Positions 46,807 through 57,204 of a stretch of 64,000 nucleotides of DNA are shown here, in pieces. Numbering within the stretch: the first letter of the stretch is position 1; each line of letters opens with the position of its first letter. Under the pieces are notes generated by a model. That model worked only from the letters and a program-made list of their open reading frames with translations, did not search any database and was not told where the DNA came from. Where the stretch lies: NCBI GenBank assembly GCA_001312505.1, contig BBDW01000002.1:269676-333675 (forward strand). Reading direction: 5' to 3'. The DNA comes from Mediterraneibacter faecis JCM 15917 (GTDB taxonomy: Bacteria; Bacillota; Clostridia; Lachnospirales; Lachnospiraceae). Position numbers and translations under genes: made by a program.

Positions 46807-48207
46807 ATGGACAGAAAAAATGCATGGACAACTTACAGTAAGGAAGAGCTGGACAGATTAGAACAGGTGAATACAGAATACAAGAACTGCCTTGATGCCG
46901 GCAAGACAGAGCGCGAGTGTGTTGCACTGGCAGTTGAAAAGGCAAAAGCAGAGGGATATAAGGATATCAGAGATATCATTAAAAATGGAGAAGAAGTGAA
47001 AGCCGGAGATAAACTGTATGCCGTGTGTATGAACAAAACAATTGCGCTGTTTCATATGGGTACAAAACCGCTGACAGAAGGTATGAATATTCTTGGAGCT
47101 CATATCGATTCCCCGCGCATTGACGTAAAGCAGAATCCTTTGTATGAAAATGAAGAGTTTGCTTATCTTGATACACATTATTATGGTGGAATCAAGAAAT
47201 ATCAGTGGGTGACACTTCCACTTGCCCTTCATGGAGTGATTGCAAAGAAAGATGGCACAACAGTTCAGGTAAGTATCGGTGAAAAAGAAGATGATCCGGT
47301 CTTTGTTATCACGGATCTGCTGATCCATCTCGCGTCGAAACAGATGGAGAAAAAGGCTGCAACGGTTGTAGAAGGAGAGAAGCTTGATCTTCTGATCGGA
47401 AGCCGCCCGATTGAGCAGGATGAAACATTAGAAGAAAAGGAAAAAGAGGCTGTAAAAGCAAATGTAATCAATCTTCTGAAACAATATTATGACATGGAGG
47501 AAGAGGATTTCCTCTCCGCAGAGCTTGAAATTGTTCCGGCAGGAAAGGCTCGTGACTGTGGATTGGATCGCAGTATGGTGCTTGCTTACGGACAAGATGA
47601 TCGTGTGTGTGCATTCACATCCCTCTTTGCAATGCTCGATGTGGAAGAAGTAGAGCACACAGCATGCTGTATTCTTGTAGATAAAGAGGAAATCGGAAGT
47701 GTTGGCGCGACCGGAATGCATTCTCGTTTCTTTGAAAATACAGTTGCAGAACTTGTGGCACTGACAGAAGGGGAGTCTGACCTGAAAGTCAGAAGAGCGC
47801 TGATGAATTCCAGAATGCTTTCTTCTGATGTGAGCGCAGCTTATGATCCGATGTATGCTGAAGTATTCGAAAAACGCAGTTCTGCATTCTTTGGAAAAGG
47901 ACTTGTATTCAACAAGTTTACAGGTGCTCGCGGAAAGAGCGGTTCTAATGACGCAAATGCAGAATATCTTGCAAAGATCAGAAATGCAATGGATGCGCAG
48001 AGTGTTGCATACCAGTTCGCAGAACTTGGAAAAGTAGATGCCGGCGGTGGTGGAACAATTGCTTACATTATGGCAAATTATGGCATGGAAGTCATCGACA
48101 GCGGTGTCGCAGTGTTGAGTATGCATGCGCCGTGGGAAGTGACAAGCAAGGCAGATGTGTATGAAGCTTATAAGGGATATAAGGCATTTATTGAAGAAAT
48201 GAGATAA
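46807..48207 (+). CDS. M18 family aminopeptidase
   Basis: 466 residues from ATG 46807 (AGGAGG). Metal and catalytic motifs: GAHIDSPRIDVK, YGQDDRVC, ILVDKEEIGSVGATGMHS (Glu pair) and the C-terminal VLSMHAPWEV. It removes acidic or neutral N-terminal residues. Intact. Confidence 0.92.
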   Translation: MDRKNAWTTYSKEELDRLEQVNTEYKNCLDAGKTERECVALAVEKAKAEGYKDIRDIIKNGEEVKAGDKLYAVCMNKTIALFHMGTKPLTEGMNILGAHIDSPRIDVKQNPLYENEEFAYLDTHYYGGIKKYQWVTLPLALHGVIAKKDGTTVQVSIGEKEDDPVFVITDLLIHLASKQMEKKAATVVEGEKLDLLIGSRPIEQDETLEEKEKEAVKANVINLLKQYYDMEEEDFLSAELEIVPAGKARDCGLDRSMVLAYGQDDRVCAFTSLFAMLDVEEVEHTACCILVDKEEIGSVGATGMHSRFFENTVAELVALTEGESDLKVRRALMNSRMLSSDVSAAYDPMYAEVFEKRSSAFFGKGLVFNKFTGARGKSGSNDANAEYLAKIRNAMDAQSVAYQFAELGKVDAGGGGTIAYIMANYGMEVIDSGVAVLSMHAPWEVTSKADVYEAYKGYKAFIEEMR

Positions 48208-48237
48208 GGGCAGAAAATTGTATATTAATCACAAAAA

Positions 48238-48282
48238 ATAGTTGTTTCCAAGTTCTTATAAAGCATGGACAACTATTTTTTT
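48238..48282 (+). terminator. Terminator after the aminopeptidase gene
   Basis: ATAGTTGTTTCCA pairs with TGGACAACTAT, followed by T7. Confidence 0.85.
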
Positions 48283-48435
48283 GTGCATGTTGTACATTAC
48301 ATGGAGATTAATGCAAATATGCAAAATGACAGCCTGATGGACGATGTGTTTACAATTTGTGAAAGATAGGTTAACCAATATGAAAAGTATACAAAAAGCA
48401 TTTGTAAAAATTGTATATAATTACGAACAAAAGAC

Positions 48436-48464
48436 TTGACTCATAAGTATAAAACCATTAAAAT
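48436..48464 (+). promoter_or_regulatory. Promoter of ppdK
   Basis: TTGACT (48436-48441), 17 bases, TAAAAT (48459-48464). Between the terminator and here the sequence is AT-rich with no gene. Confidence 0.8.
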
Positions 48465-48522
48465 ATTATATGCGAAATAAAATTATTTTATTTGTAAAAA
48501 TTATTTTAGGAGGTCATTGATC

Positions 48523-51153
48523 ATGGCAAAATGGGTTTATATGTTCACTGAAGGTAACGCAGATATGAGAAACCTTCTCGGTGGAAAAGGCGCAAACCTG
48601 GCAGAGATGACAAATCTGGGTCTTCCTGTACCACAGGGATTCACAGTAACAACAGAGGCTTGTACGCAGTACTATGAGGATGGCAGACAGATCAACGATG
48701 AGATTATGGCTCAGATCATGGAAGCTATCGATAAGATGGAAGGAATTACAGGTAAGAAATTCGGAGATAAAGAGAACCCGCTTCTCGTTTCCGTACGTTC
48801 AGGAGCTAGAGCTTCTATGCCTGGTATGATGGATACAATTCTTAACCTTGGACTTAACGAAGAGGTTGTTGAGACACTGGCAAAAGCTTCAGGCAACCCA
48901 CGTTGGGCTTGGGACTGCTACAGAAGATTCATCCAGATGTTCTCCGATGTAGTTATGGAAGTTGGTAAGAAATACTTCGAGGAACTGATCGACAAGATGA
49001 AAGAAGAGAAAGGTGTTAAACAGGATGTAGATCTTGACGCTGATGATCTTAAGAAACTTGCAGAGCAGTTCAAGGCTGAGTACAAAGAGAAGATCGGTGA
49101 GGACTTCCCTACAGATCCTAAGGTACAGCTTATGGAAGCTGTTAAGGCTGTATTCCGTTCATGGGATAACCCAAGAGCTAACGTATACCGCCGTGACAAT
49201 GACATCCCTTATTCATGGGGGGGAACAGCTGTCAACGTACAGATGATGGCATTTGGTAATATGGGAGATGACTGTGGTACAGGTGTTGCTTTCACACGTG
49301 ACCCTGCTACAGGAGAGAATGGTCTGTTCGGAGAGTTCCTGACAAACGCTCAGGGAGAGGACGTTGTTGCCGGTGTTCGTACACCTATGCACATTTCCGA
49401 GATGGAGCAGAAGTTCCCAGAAGCATTCGCACAGTTCAAAGATGTATGCAAGACTCTGGAGACTCACTACAGAGATATGCAGGACATGGAATTCACTGTA
49501 GAGCACGGTAAACTGTACATGCTTCAGACACGTAATGGTAAGAGAACAGCTCAGGCAGCTCTTAAGATTGCCTGCGACCTTGTAGATGAAGGAATGAGAA
49601 CAGAGGAAGAGGCTGTTGCAATGATCGACTCGTAACCTTGATTCCCTGCTTCACCCACAGTTCGATGCGAAAGCTCTGAAAGCTGCTACACCAATGGCAA
49701 AAGCACTTGGAGCATCACCAGGAGCTGCTTGTGGTAAGATCGTATTCACAGCTGATGACGCTGTAGAGTGGGCTGCAAGAGGAGAGAAAGTTATCCTTGT
49801 TCGTCTTGAGACATCACCAGAAGATATCACAGGTATGAAGTCTGCTCAGGGTATCCTGACAGTTCGTGGTGGTATGACATCTCACGCAGCTGTAGTTGCT
49901 CGTGGAATGGGAACATGCTGCGTATCTGGTTGTGGTGACATCACAATGGACGAAGCTAATAAGAAATTTACACTTGGTGGAAAAGAATTCCACGAGGGAG
50001 ATGCAATCTCACTTGATGGATCCACAGGTGCTATCTATGACGGAATCATCCCGACTGTAGACGCTACAATCGCTGGTGAGTTCGGAAGAATCATGGGATG
50101 GGCTGACAAGTACAGAACTATGAAGGTTCGTACAAACGCTGATACACCGGCTGACGCTAAGAAAGCTCGTGAGCTTGGTGCAGAAGGTATCGGACTTTGC
50201 CGTACAGAGCATATGTCTTCGAAGGCAACAGAATCGACGCATTCCGTGAGATGATCTGTGCAGAGACAGTAGAAGAAAGAGAAGCAGCACTTGCTAAGAT
50301 TCTTCCAGAGCAGCAGGGAGACTTCGAGAAACTTTACGAAGCTCTTGAAGGTAACCCGGTTACAATTCGTTTCCTTGATCCACCGCTTCATGAGTTCGTT
50401 CCTACAGAGGAAGAGGACATCAAGAAACTGGCTGATGCTCAGGGCAAAACAGTTGACCAGATCAAAGCTATTATCGACAGCCTGCACGAGTTCAACCCAA
50501 TGATGGGACACCGTGGATGCCGTCTTGCAGTTACATACCCAGAGATTGCTAAGATGCAGACAAGCGCTGTTATCCGTGCAGCAATCAATGTAAAGAAAGC
50601 TCATCCGGATTGGAACGTAAAACCTGAGATTATGATCCCACTCGTTGGAGATATCAAAGAGCTCAAATACGTTAAGAAATTCGTTGTAGAGACAGCTGAC
50701 GCTGAGATCGCAGCAGCTGGAAGCGACCTTGAGTACGAGGTTGGTACAATGATCGAGATCCCAAGAGCTGCTCTTACAGCTGACGATATCGCAAAAGAAG
50801 CTGACTTCTTCTGCTTCGGAACAAACGACCTTACACAGATGACATACGGATTCTCCCGTGATGACGCTGGTAAGTTCCTCGATGCTTACTATGATGCTAA
50901 GATCTTCGAGAACGATCCATTTGCAAAACTGGATCAGGTTGGTGTTGGCAAGCTCATGAAGATGGCTATCGAACTCGGAAAACCGGTTAATCCAAACCTG
51001 CATGTAGGTATCTGTGGAGAGCACGGTGGAGATCCAAGCTCTGTAGAGTTCTGCGACAGCATCGGACTTGACTATGTATCCTGCTCACCATTCCGTGTAC
51101 CGATTGCTCGTCTTGCAGCAGCACAGGCAGCAATTGCCAAGAAGAACGCTTAA
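48523..51153 (+). CDS. ppdK: Pyruvate, phosphate dikinase (two frameshifts)
   Basis: About 876 residues once frames are joined near 49631 (MIDPRNLDSLLHP; net two bases missing) and near 50217 (EHMFFEGNRIDAF; one T missing). N-terminal ATP-grasp region with GNADMRNLLGGKGANLAEM, phosphohistidine loop GGMTSHAAVVARGMG, and C-terminal barrel with CGEHGGDPSSVEFC. It interconverts pyruvate/ATP/Pi and PEP/AMP/PPi. WGTAVNVQ is written WGGTAVNVQ by a seven-G run (49217-49223). Start ATG 48523 after AGGAGG. Confidence 0.95.
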
Positions 51154-51223
51154 TTATAGTTGTTAGTAGATTATACATAGAAGCTTCTTTGGAAGTACAC
51201 TGACAAGTGAATTAGAAAAATAG

Positions 51224-51287
51224 AATCTCCCCCCTCATATCTGATGGAATCAATTAGATTTCATTCGGTGTGAGGGGAGATTTTTTG
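51224..51287 (+). terminator. Terminator of ppdK with unequal arms
   Basis: AATCTCCCC..TCA pairs with TGAGGGGAGATT, then T6. The left arm has six C (51229-51234), the right only four G: an internal sign of two extra C. Confidence 0.85.
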
Positions 51288-51341
51288 ACTTTATATTGAG
51301 AAAGTGTTATTTAGGGGAGGATTTGGAAGCGGTTCAATGAT

Positions 51342-51371
51342 TTGATTAGCAGAAATTCTATTTGTTATATT
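51342..51371 (+). promoter_or_regulatory. Possible promoter for the leader peptide ORF
   Basis: TTGATT (51342-51347) and TTATAT/TATATT (51365-51371), 17-18 bases apart. It is followed directly by a palindromic operator. Confidence 0.5.
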
Positions 51372-51374
51372 TGA

Positions 51375-51392
51375 AATAAATAAACCGGTTTA
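51375..51392. promoter_or_regulatory. LacI-type operator 1 (perfect 18-base palindrome)
   Basis: AAATAAACCGGTTTATTT, centred on CCGG; the LacI-family consensus has a central CG and this site has the same ACCGGT core as operator 2, 214 bases downstream. Confidence 0.75.
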
Positions 51393-51413
51393 TTTATTAG
51401 GAAGGAGGCATTT

Positions 51414-51488
51414 ATGACAAGAAAGATAAATGTTATTAGTGCGTTTTTTAAGAATTCTTTACGGTTAAAACTGTGCAAATTGCACTAA
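51414..51488 (+). CDS. Short leader ORF (24 aa)
   Basis: ATG 51414 with a strong GGAAGGAGG site. Encodes 24 residues, basic and with two cysteines/leucines toward the end. No family. It lies between the two operators, ahead of the importer operon. Could be a small expressed peptide or an accident. Confidence 0.35.
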   Translation: MTRKINVISAFFKNSLRLKLCKLH

Positions 51489-51535
51489 AAAAGGAAATGA
51501 AAATTGTATAACACGACAAAATAAACAAAAAGTGA

Positions 51536-51564
51536 TTGACAAAACAAATATATAAATATATTAT
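51536..51564 (+). promoter_or_regulatory. Main promoter of the sugar importer operon
   Basis: TTGACA (51536-51541), 17 bases, TATTAT (51559-51564). Confidence 0.8.
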
Positions 51565-51587
51565 TAATTTAACAGTTGTTATTTAAC

Positions 51588-51608
51588 AAAAAATGAACCG
51601 GTTCACTT
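51588..51608. promoter_or_regulatory. LacI-type operator 2
   Basis: AAAATGAACCGGTTCACTTTT: core TGAACCGGTTCA, about 25 bases after the -10, a roadblock position. The reading frame from 51593 starts in this operator and is not the true gene start. Confidence 0.8.
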
Positions 51609-51646
51609 TTGGAAAACAGAAACCATTTAATAACAGGAGGATGTAT

Positions 51647-52960
51647 ATGAAAGCAAAAAAAATATTAGCTATGACGGTAGCTACAGCAATGACAGTTGGT
51701 ATGCTTGCAGGATGTGGATCTACAGGAGAGAAGAAAGAAAGTGGTTCAGATAGTGAGCAGATCACATTAAATTATTGGACATGGTTCCCAAGTAAAGATC
51801 AGATTCAAGAAACAGTTGATGCGTTTGAAAAAGAGAATCCTAATATTAAGATAAATATGACAGTAATGGAAAGCAAAGCTTTCCAGGAGAAAGTCCCGCT
51901 TGCATTAAGTACAGAGGAAGATATTGATGTTATTGGAGTTCAGCCATCAGCATTTGCAGAAGAAGTTCAGGATTATCTAGCAAATCTGGATGAATTAATG
52001 CCAGATGTTGTTGGTGCAGATTGGAAAGATGCTTATTCAGAAAAATGTCTTGAGCAGGGAAATCAGCTGACAAGTGGAGACACAAAGATGCTTGTGCTTA
52101 CAAATTCTGGTTCGATGGTAGGATTTTATAATGCAGCTCTGTTAAAGGATATCGGAGCAGAAGTTCCAAAGACATTTGCAGAGTACAAAGCAGTGGCAGA
52201 AGCATTTAAAGCTAAATATCCTGACAAATATGTAAGTGTATTTGCCGGAAAAGACTCTTGGGTTGTAGACGAGATGATGCTGACAGTTCTTGGCCAGCAG
52301 GGAGATTATTATAATAAGTGGAGATATGAAGGTGCTCCTGTTGACAGTGAAGAATATAAACAGGCAATCAACGGATTAAAGAAATATTTTGATGAAGGAA
52401 TCTTCTCAGCAGACGTTCTTGACCTGGATTATGCAAGTGCAACAGAGGAATTTACAAATGGTGATGCTCTTGTTTACTATATGGGTTCATGGGAAGCACC
52501 ATTATTATCTAAGACATTAAGAGAAGGAAATGGAATCAAACTTGAAAATGTTGGAGCAATGGCTCTTCCGACAGCAGAGGATAATGGACAGCTTACAGTA
52601 CGTTCCTATATCGACTCCGGAATCGGTGTAGTTGATTATTCAGAGAAGAAAGAAGCTGCAGCTAAGTTTGTTGCTTACCTTACATTAGGAGATGGAGCTG
52701 ACATCTTTGGAAAACAGCTTACAGGAACTTCCGCTAAAAAGGATTTTACAGTAGATGCTTCTTTATTTGATACAGATGAATCCAAGGCTGGATGGGATAC
52801 AGTTGTTGATTTGATTAATACAGCTACAGCTGACAGAAATAACGTTTCAGGATATTCTGATATCGAAGGTGCTGCAGTACAGAGTGTACTTAACGGATCT
52901 GCAACTACAGAGAGTGCATTGAAAGATCTTCAGAAAGAATGGACAAGTGGAAAATATTAA
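51647..52960 (+). CDS. ABC importer solute-binding lipoprotein (family 1, sugar)
   Basis: About 437 residues from ATG 51647 (ACAGGAGGATGTAT). Signal peptide with lipobox LAGC, then the periplasmic-binding-protein fold (ITLNYWTWFPSKDQIQETVDAFEKENPNIKINM). It captures an oligosaccharide for the two permeases downstream. Association with a GH95 fucosidase suggests a fucosylated glycan. Ends before an attenuating hairpin. Confidence 0.9.
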   Translation: MKAKKILAMTVATAMTVGMLAGCGSTGEKKESGSDSEQITLNYWTWFPSKDQIQETVDAFEKENPNIKINMTVMESKAFQEKVPLALSTEEDIDVIGVQPSAFAEEVQDYLANLDELMPDVVGADWKDAYSEKCLEQGNQLTSGDTKMLVLTNSGSMVGFYNAALLKDIGAEVPKTFAEYKAVAEAFKAKYPDKYVSVFAGKDSWVVDEMMLTVLGQQGDYYNKWRYEGAPVDSEEYKQAINGLKKYFDEGIFSADVLDLDYASATEEFTNGDALVYYMGSWEAPLLSKTLREGNGIKLENVGAMALPTAEDNGQLTVRSYIDSGIGVVDYSEKKEAAAKFVAYLTLGDGADIFGKQLTGTSAKKDFTVDASLFDTDESKAGWDTVVDLINTATADRNNVSGYSDIEGAAVQSVLNGSATTESALKDLQKEWTSGKY

Positions 52961-52992
52961 TCAGTAAGACAATTGAGAATCTGATGCTAATA

Positions 52993-53061
52993 TAAAAAGG
53001 GGGACTTTCAGCTGCATGACTGTTATGAAAAACAAGTAAAGCAGTTGATCGTCCCTTTTTC
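52993..53061 (+). terminator. Intercistronic attenuator between binding protein and permeases
   Basis: AAAAAGGGGGAC pairs with GTCCCTTTTT around an inner AGCTGC/GCAG stem. It probably lets the binding protein be made in excess. The left arm has surplus G. Confidence 0.7.
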
Positions 53062-53083
53062 TACAGGAATTGAGGATATAAAC

Positions 53084-53980
53084 ATGACAAGTAAAAAAAC
53101 AAAATTGAAGGTGACGAAAAGAAATAACAAGGCGGGATTTTTATTTCTTCTTCCATTGATTGTTATTTTCATAGGATTATTAGGATATAGTTTTTATTTT
53201 CTAATTTTAAATAGTTTTAGAGATGTAACGATAACATTTCGCAGATCCGAATTTGTCGGCTTAGCGAATTATCAAACAATATTCAAAGATAAAAGTTTTT
53301 GGATATCACTTTTAAATACTTTTATTTTATCAACGGCTAACATTTTTTGTGGTTTAACTTTTGGATTTATTATATCAATCATACTGAATTTCAAAATTAA
53401 AGGAAAAAGATTTTTCCATGCATTGTTTTTTATTCCGTCAATGCTTCCGATTGCATTGATGGCAACAGTTTTTGGATCAATGCTCGAGTATAAGAATGGT
53501 ATTGTGAATCAGATTTTAAGAGGAGTTGGACTTGGTGCACTTGCGCAGAGATGGCTTGCAGATCCAAAACTAGCAATGGGAGCTGTATGTTCCGTATCTA
53601 TTTTTATGATAGGTATTCCGATTATGTATTACACAGCTGATTTGACAACAATCAGCAGAAGTATTTTGGAAGCAGCTACAATTGATGGTGCAGGTATGAA
53701 AGATCAGTTATTATTGATTATTTTCCCTGTTTTGAAAAATACACATAAAACAATTATTCTTTCCATGCTTCTTGGTGGATTTAGAGAAATGGAACGTGTT
53801 TATTTGATGACAGATGGAGGTCCAGGCGGAAGCACTGAGATTATCGGAACCTATATTTATCGTGCTACACGATCAGCGGGATCAAATATAGGGCTCGTTT
53901 GTGCAGCTGCGATTATTGTATTAATTGTTGCATTTATTATTTCATTTATTCAGTTAAAGATGACATCAAAGAATGGGTAG
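53084..53980 (+). CDS. ABC sugar permease 1 (MalF-like)
   Basis: About 298 residues from ATG 53084 (GAGGATATAAAC). Six membrane helices and the EAA loop (EAATIDGAGMKDQLLLIIFPVLK) that docks to the ATPase. The partner ATPase is not in this operon; a shared MsmX-type ATPase is usual. Overlaps the next gene's start region. Confidence 0.9.
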   Translation: MTSKKTKLKVTKRNNKAGFLFLLPLIVIFIGLLGYSFYFLILNSFRDVTITFRRSEFVGLANYQTIFKDKSFWISLLNTFILSTANIFCGLTFGFIISIILNFKIKGKRFFHALFFIPSMLPIALMATVFGSMLEYKNGIVNQILRGVGLGALAQRWLADPKLAMGAVCSVSIFMIGIPIMYYTADLTTISRSILEAATIDGAGMKDQLLLIIFPVLKNTHKTIILSMLLGGFREMERVYLMTDGGPGGSTEIIGTYIYRATRSAGSNIGLVCAAAIIVLIVAFIISFIQLKMTSKNG

Positions 53981-53989
53981 GTGTTGGAT

Positions 53990-54841
53990 ATGAGAAAGAA
54001 AAAAGAAAAAGACTATGAACTCGAACAAGATTTATTTGCAATTTCAAAAGCGAACAGAAGAGTAATGATCGTCTTCCTTATCATAATGTTAGCTTTGTGG
54101 TGTGTGCCTATTTATTCTTTGTTGAAAGACTCTTTAAAGGTACATGGAATAGAGAACTACTGGTATGTTCTTACAAATGAAGTAAATGGTGTTCCATTTT
54201 ACCAGTACTTTGTGAATTCCATTATCAATGCTGTATTTGCATCTGCATTACTGGTTCTGATCTGTTCATTTTCAGGATTTGCATTTTCTAAAATTGAATT
54301 TGCGGGAAGAAAAGTGATTTATAATCTGGTTTTAATGTGTCTTGCAATTTCAGGACCGATTTTGATTATACCGTTCTTCTATATTTATAAGACTGCACAT
54401 TTGTATAATACACATTTAGCAATTATTCTTTCGGAGTGTTTGATTACAATTCCGTTTGGAGTACTCATGATGAAAAACTTCTTCGATGGACTTCCGACTG
54501 AGTTGATGGAATCAGCAAATGTTGATGGTGCGTCTATCCAGCGTTGCTTTTTCAGTATTTATTTACCATTGGCAAAACCAGCGATCATTAACCTTGCTGT
54601 ATTGCAGATTATGTGGTCTTTCCAGGATTTCCTTTTCCCATTGATGTTCCTTACGAAAGACAAGGCATATACAACAACGGTTGCAGTGAATGCATTTAAG
54701 GGAGCTTATGGAATGACTCCGCAAAATTTGGGACGATATAATGCAGCTCTTGTATTGATATCTATTCCAAGTATCTTGATATTTACTTTCGCACAGAAAT
54801 TTATTGTAAATGGAATTACTTCAGGTGCGGTAAAAGAATAG
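53990..54841 (+). CDS. ABC sugar permease 2 (MalG-like)
   Basis: About 283 residues from ATG 53990 (GTAGGTG upstream; GTG 53981 also possible). Six helices and the second EAA loop (ESANVDGASIQRCFFSIYLPLAKPA). Partner of permease 1. Confidence 0.9.
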   Translation: MRKKKEKDYELEQDLFAISKANRRVMIVFLIIMLALWCVPIYSLLKDSLKVHGIENYWYVLTNEVNGVPFYQYFVNSIINAVFASALLVLICSFSGFAFSKIEFAGRKVIYNLVLMCLAISGPILIIPFFYIYKTAHLYNTHLAIILSECLITIPFGVLMMKNFFDGLPTELMESANVDGASIQRCFFSIYLPLAKPAIINLAVLQIMWSFQDFLFPLMFLTKDKAYTTTVAVNAFKGAYGMTPQNLGRYNAALVLISIPSILIFTFAQKFIVNGITSGAVKE

Positions 54842-54860
54842 ACATGAAAGGTTTAATGCT

Positions 54861-57204
54861 ATGAATAAAACATTAAAATATATTTCACCGGCAAAATCAT
54901 TTACAGAAGCACTACCACTAGGAAATGGATCTCTTGGAGCAATGGTTTATGGAGGCGTTCCGGAGGAAAAAATCACTTTAAATTATGACACATTTTGGTC
55001 AGGAACAGGACATAGAGAAGAAAAAGAGATTGATTCAAGTACACTTGAGCAGGCAAGAAAATTAATCTTTGAAGAAAAATTTTGGGAAGCAGAAGAGTAT
55101 ATGAAGAAGAATATGCTCGGATTTTATAATGAATCTTATATGCCTTTAGGAATTCTCAGTTATGTGTTTGAAAAGGTCGATGAACCAAAAGAATATGTGC
55201 GATTCCTTGACCTAGAAAATGCTATATTTACTTCAAAATTCAAAAATCATGAAACAGAATATATCTCTAAGATGTTTATATCAAATCCGGCAAAAGCACT
55301 TGTAATTAAGATTACAGCCAACGGAATGGACAAATTGGATTTGAAAGTGAAGCTTGATAGCGAAGTGCAGCATACAATCAAGACAGAAAAGGATTGCTGT
55401 TTGTATGTAAGCGGAAATGCACCGTCTAATGTACAACCTAATTATGTTGCTTGCGAAAATCCGATTGTATATGATGAGAAGAATCCAGGAATGGCATTTT
55501 GTTGTTATTTGCAGGTTACTCATAAAGGTGGAACGGTTAGTGCAGATTTAGACGGTTTGAAAATTCAAGAAGCTGAAGAAGTAGTGTTTTACTTGACAGC
55601 AGCGGATGGATATAAGAAATACAATCAAAGGATTGAAACGAATCCAGAAGTGTGTGAAAAGAGCTGCGGTAATCAGATTCAGAAGTTGAATTCAAAAACA
55701 TATAAAGAACTTGAGGAAGAACATATAGCAGATTATCAATCTGTTTATAAAAATGTATCACTTGAATTAGAAGAAATAGAAAATGATTTACCAACAGATG
55801 AACGTTTGAAACGTGTTCAGAATGGAAAACAGGATTTGGGGGTTGTCATGTCTGTTTTTCCATTATAATCGTTATCTGATGATAGCATGTTCACGAAAAG
55901 GAACCCAACCGGCAAATTTACAAGGTATTTGGAGTGAAAGTATAAGACCTGTATGGAGCAGTAACTGGACAATCAATATTAATACCGAAATGAACTATTG
56001 GCTTAACGGGCCATGTAATCTAATTGAAAGCTTTACAGCATTTGTAGATTTCGTCGAAGAATTAAGTCATGCCGGAGAAGAAACAGCAAAGAAACAGTGT
56101 CATTGTTCAGGTTGGACAGCAAATCATAATGTTGATATATGGAGACAGACTGGTCCAGTAGATGGCGAACCTAAATATGCGTACTGGCCGATGGGCGGTG
56201 TATGGTTGTGCTCACAAAGTTATGAATACTATAGATATTCAAGAGATTTGGAGTACTTGAAAAATAAAATATATCCATCATTGAGAGGATCTGTTTTGTT
56301 TTGTCTTGATTGGTTACAACAAAGAGAAGATGGCCTTTATTATACAGCACCTTCTACCTCACCAGAAAATACATTTAAAGATGGGGGGGAAGGACATGCT
56401 TGTGGCGTGAGTTACATGACAACAATGGATTTAGCAATTATAAAAGAATTATTTGCTAACTATTTGGAAGCATGTAATGTTCTTGGAATCAAAGAGGATT
56501 TGATCGAACAAGTGAATGAGCGCAGTAAGTTATTACCAAATTATCAGATTGGAAGAACAGGAAAGATTCAGGAATGGATTAAAGATTTCGAAGAATTTGA
56601 TGTTGGACATCGACATTTCTCTCCGGTATTTGGATTCCATCCGGGACACTCAATAAAGAAAACAGATACTGAATTAGTAAAAGCATGTCAGAAGTTCATT
56701 GAAGAAAAGGTTGCAAACTATAAACAGCAAATAGGATGGAGTTGTGCATGGCTCATTAACTTGTGGGCAAGATTAGGTGATGGAACGAAAGCTAATTACT
56801 ACTATGAAGAGTTGTTACGGCAATCAGTTTATAACAACCTTTTTGACCTTCATCCGCCATTAGGTGAAACGGAAGGAGAAAGGGAAGTATTCCAGATCGA
56901 CGGTAATTTTGGAAGTGCAAGTGCTGTTGCTGAAATGCTTTTGAGTAGTGAAGATGGAAAAATTACTATTCTTCCAGCATTACCAGAGAGTTGGGAAAGC
57001 GGAAAAGTAAAAGGTCTTCTGGCTGTAGGTGGAGTTGAGGTGGATATCGCATGGAAAAATAAAAAACCAATTTCGATTTCACTTTGTTCTTCTGTAGATC
57101 AGTCTATAAATATTTTTTATGGAAATAAGAAGTTAACGGAAAAAATAGAATTAAAAAAACAGGAGCAGCAAATCATAGATCTGCACTCCTGTGAATGGAT
57201 TTAA
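54861..57204 (+). CDS. GH95 alpha-L-fucosidase-like glycoside hydrolase (frameshift at 55838)
   Basis: Joined, about 780 residues. The five-G run at 55838-55842 (four expected) shifts the frame; LSCLFFHYNRYLMIACSRKGTQPANLQGIWS is the continuation. GH95 marks: N-terminal beta domain opening with LPLGNGSLGAMVYGG, the conserved NTEMNYWLNGP and TSPENTF, and IDGNFGSASAVAEMLL near the end. It hydrolyses alpha-1,2-fucose or related bonds. No signal peptide, so it acts inside after uptake. The run at 56383-56389 adds a Gly. Confidence 0.9.

Noticed and set aside
51593..51646. Earlier start for the binding lipoprotein
   Set aside because: It begins in the operator and lacks a binding site; ATG 51647 has AGGAGG and gives a proper signal peptide.
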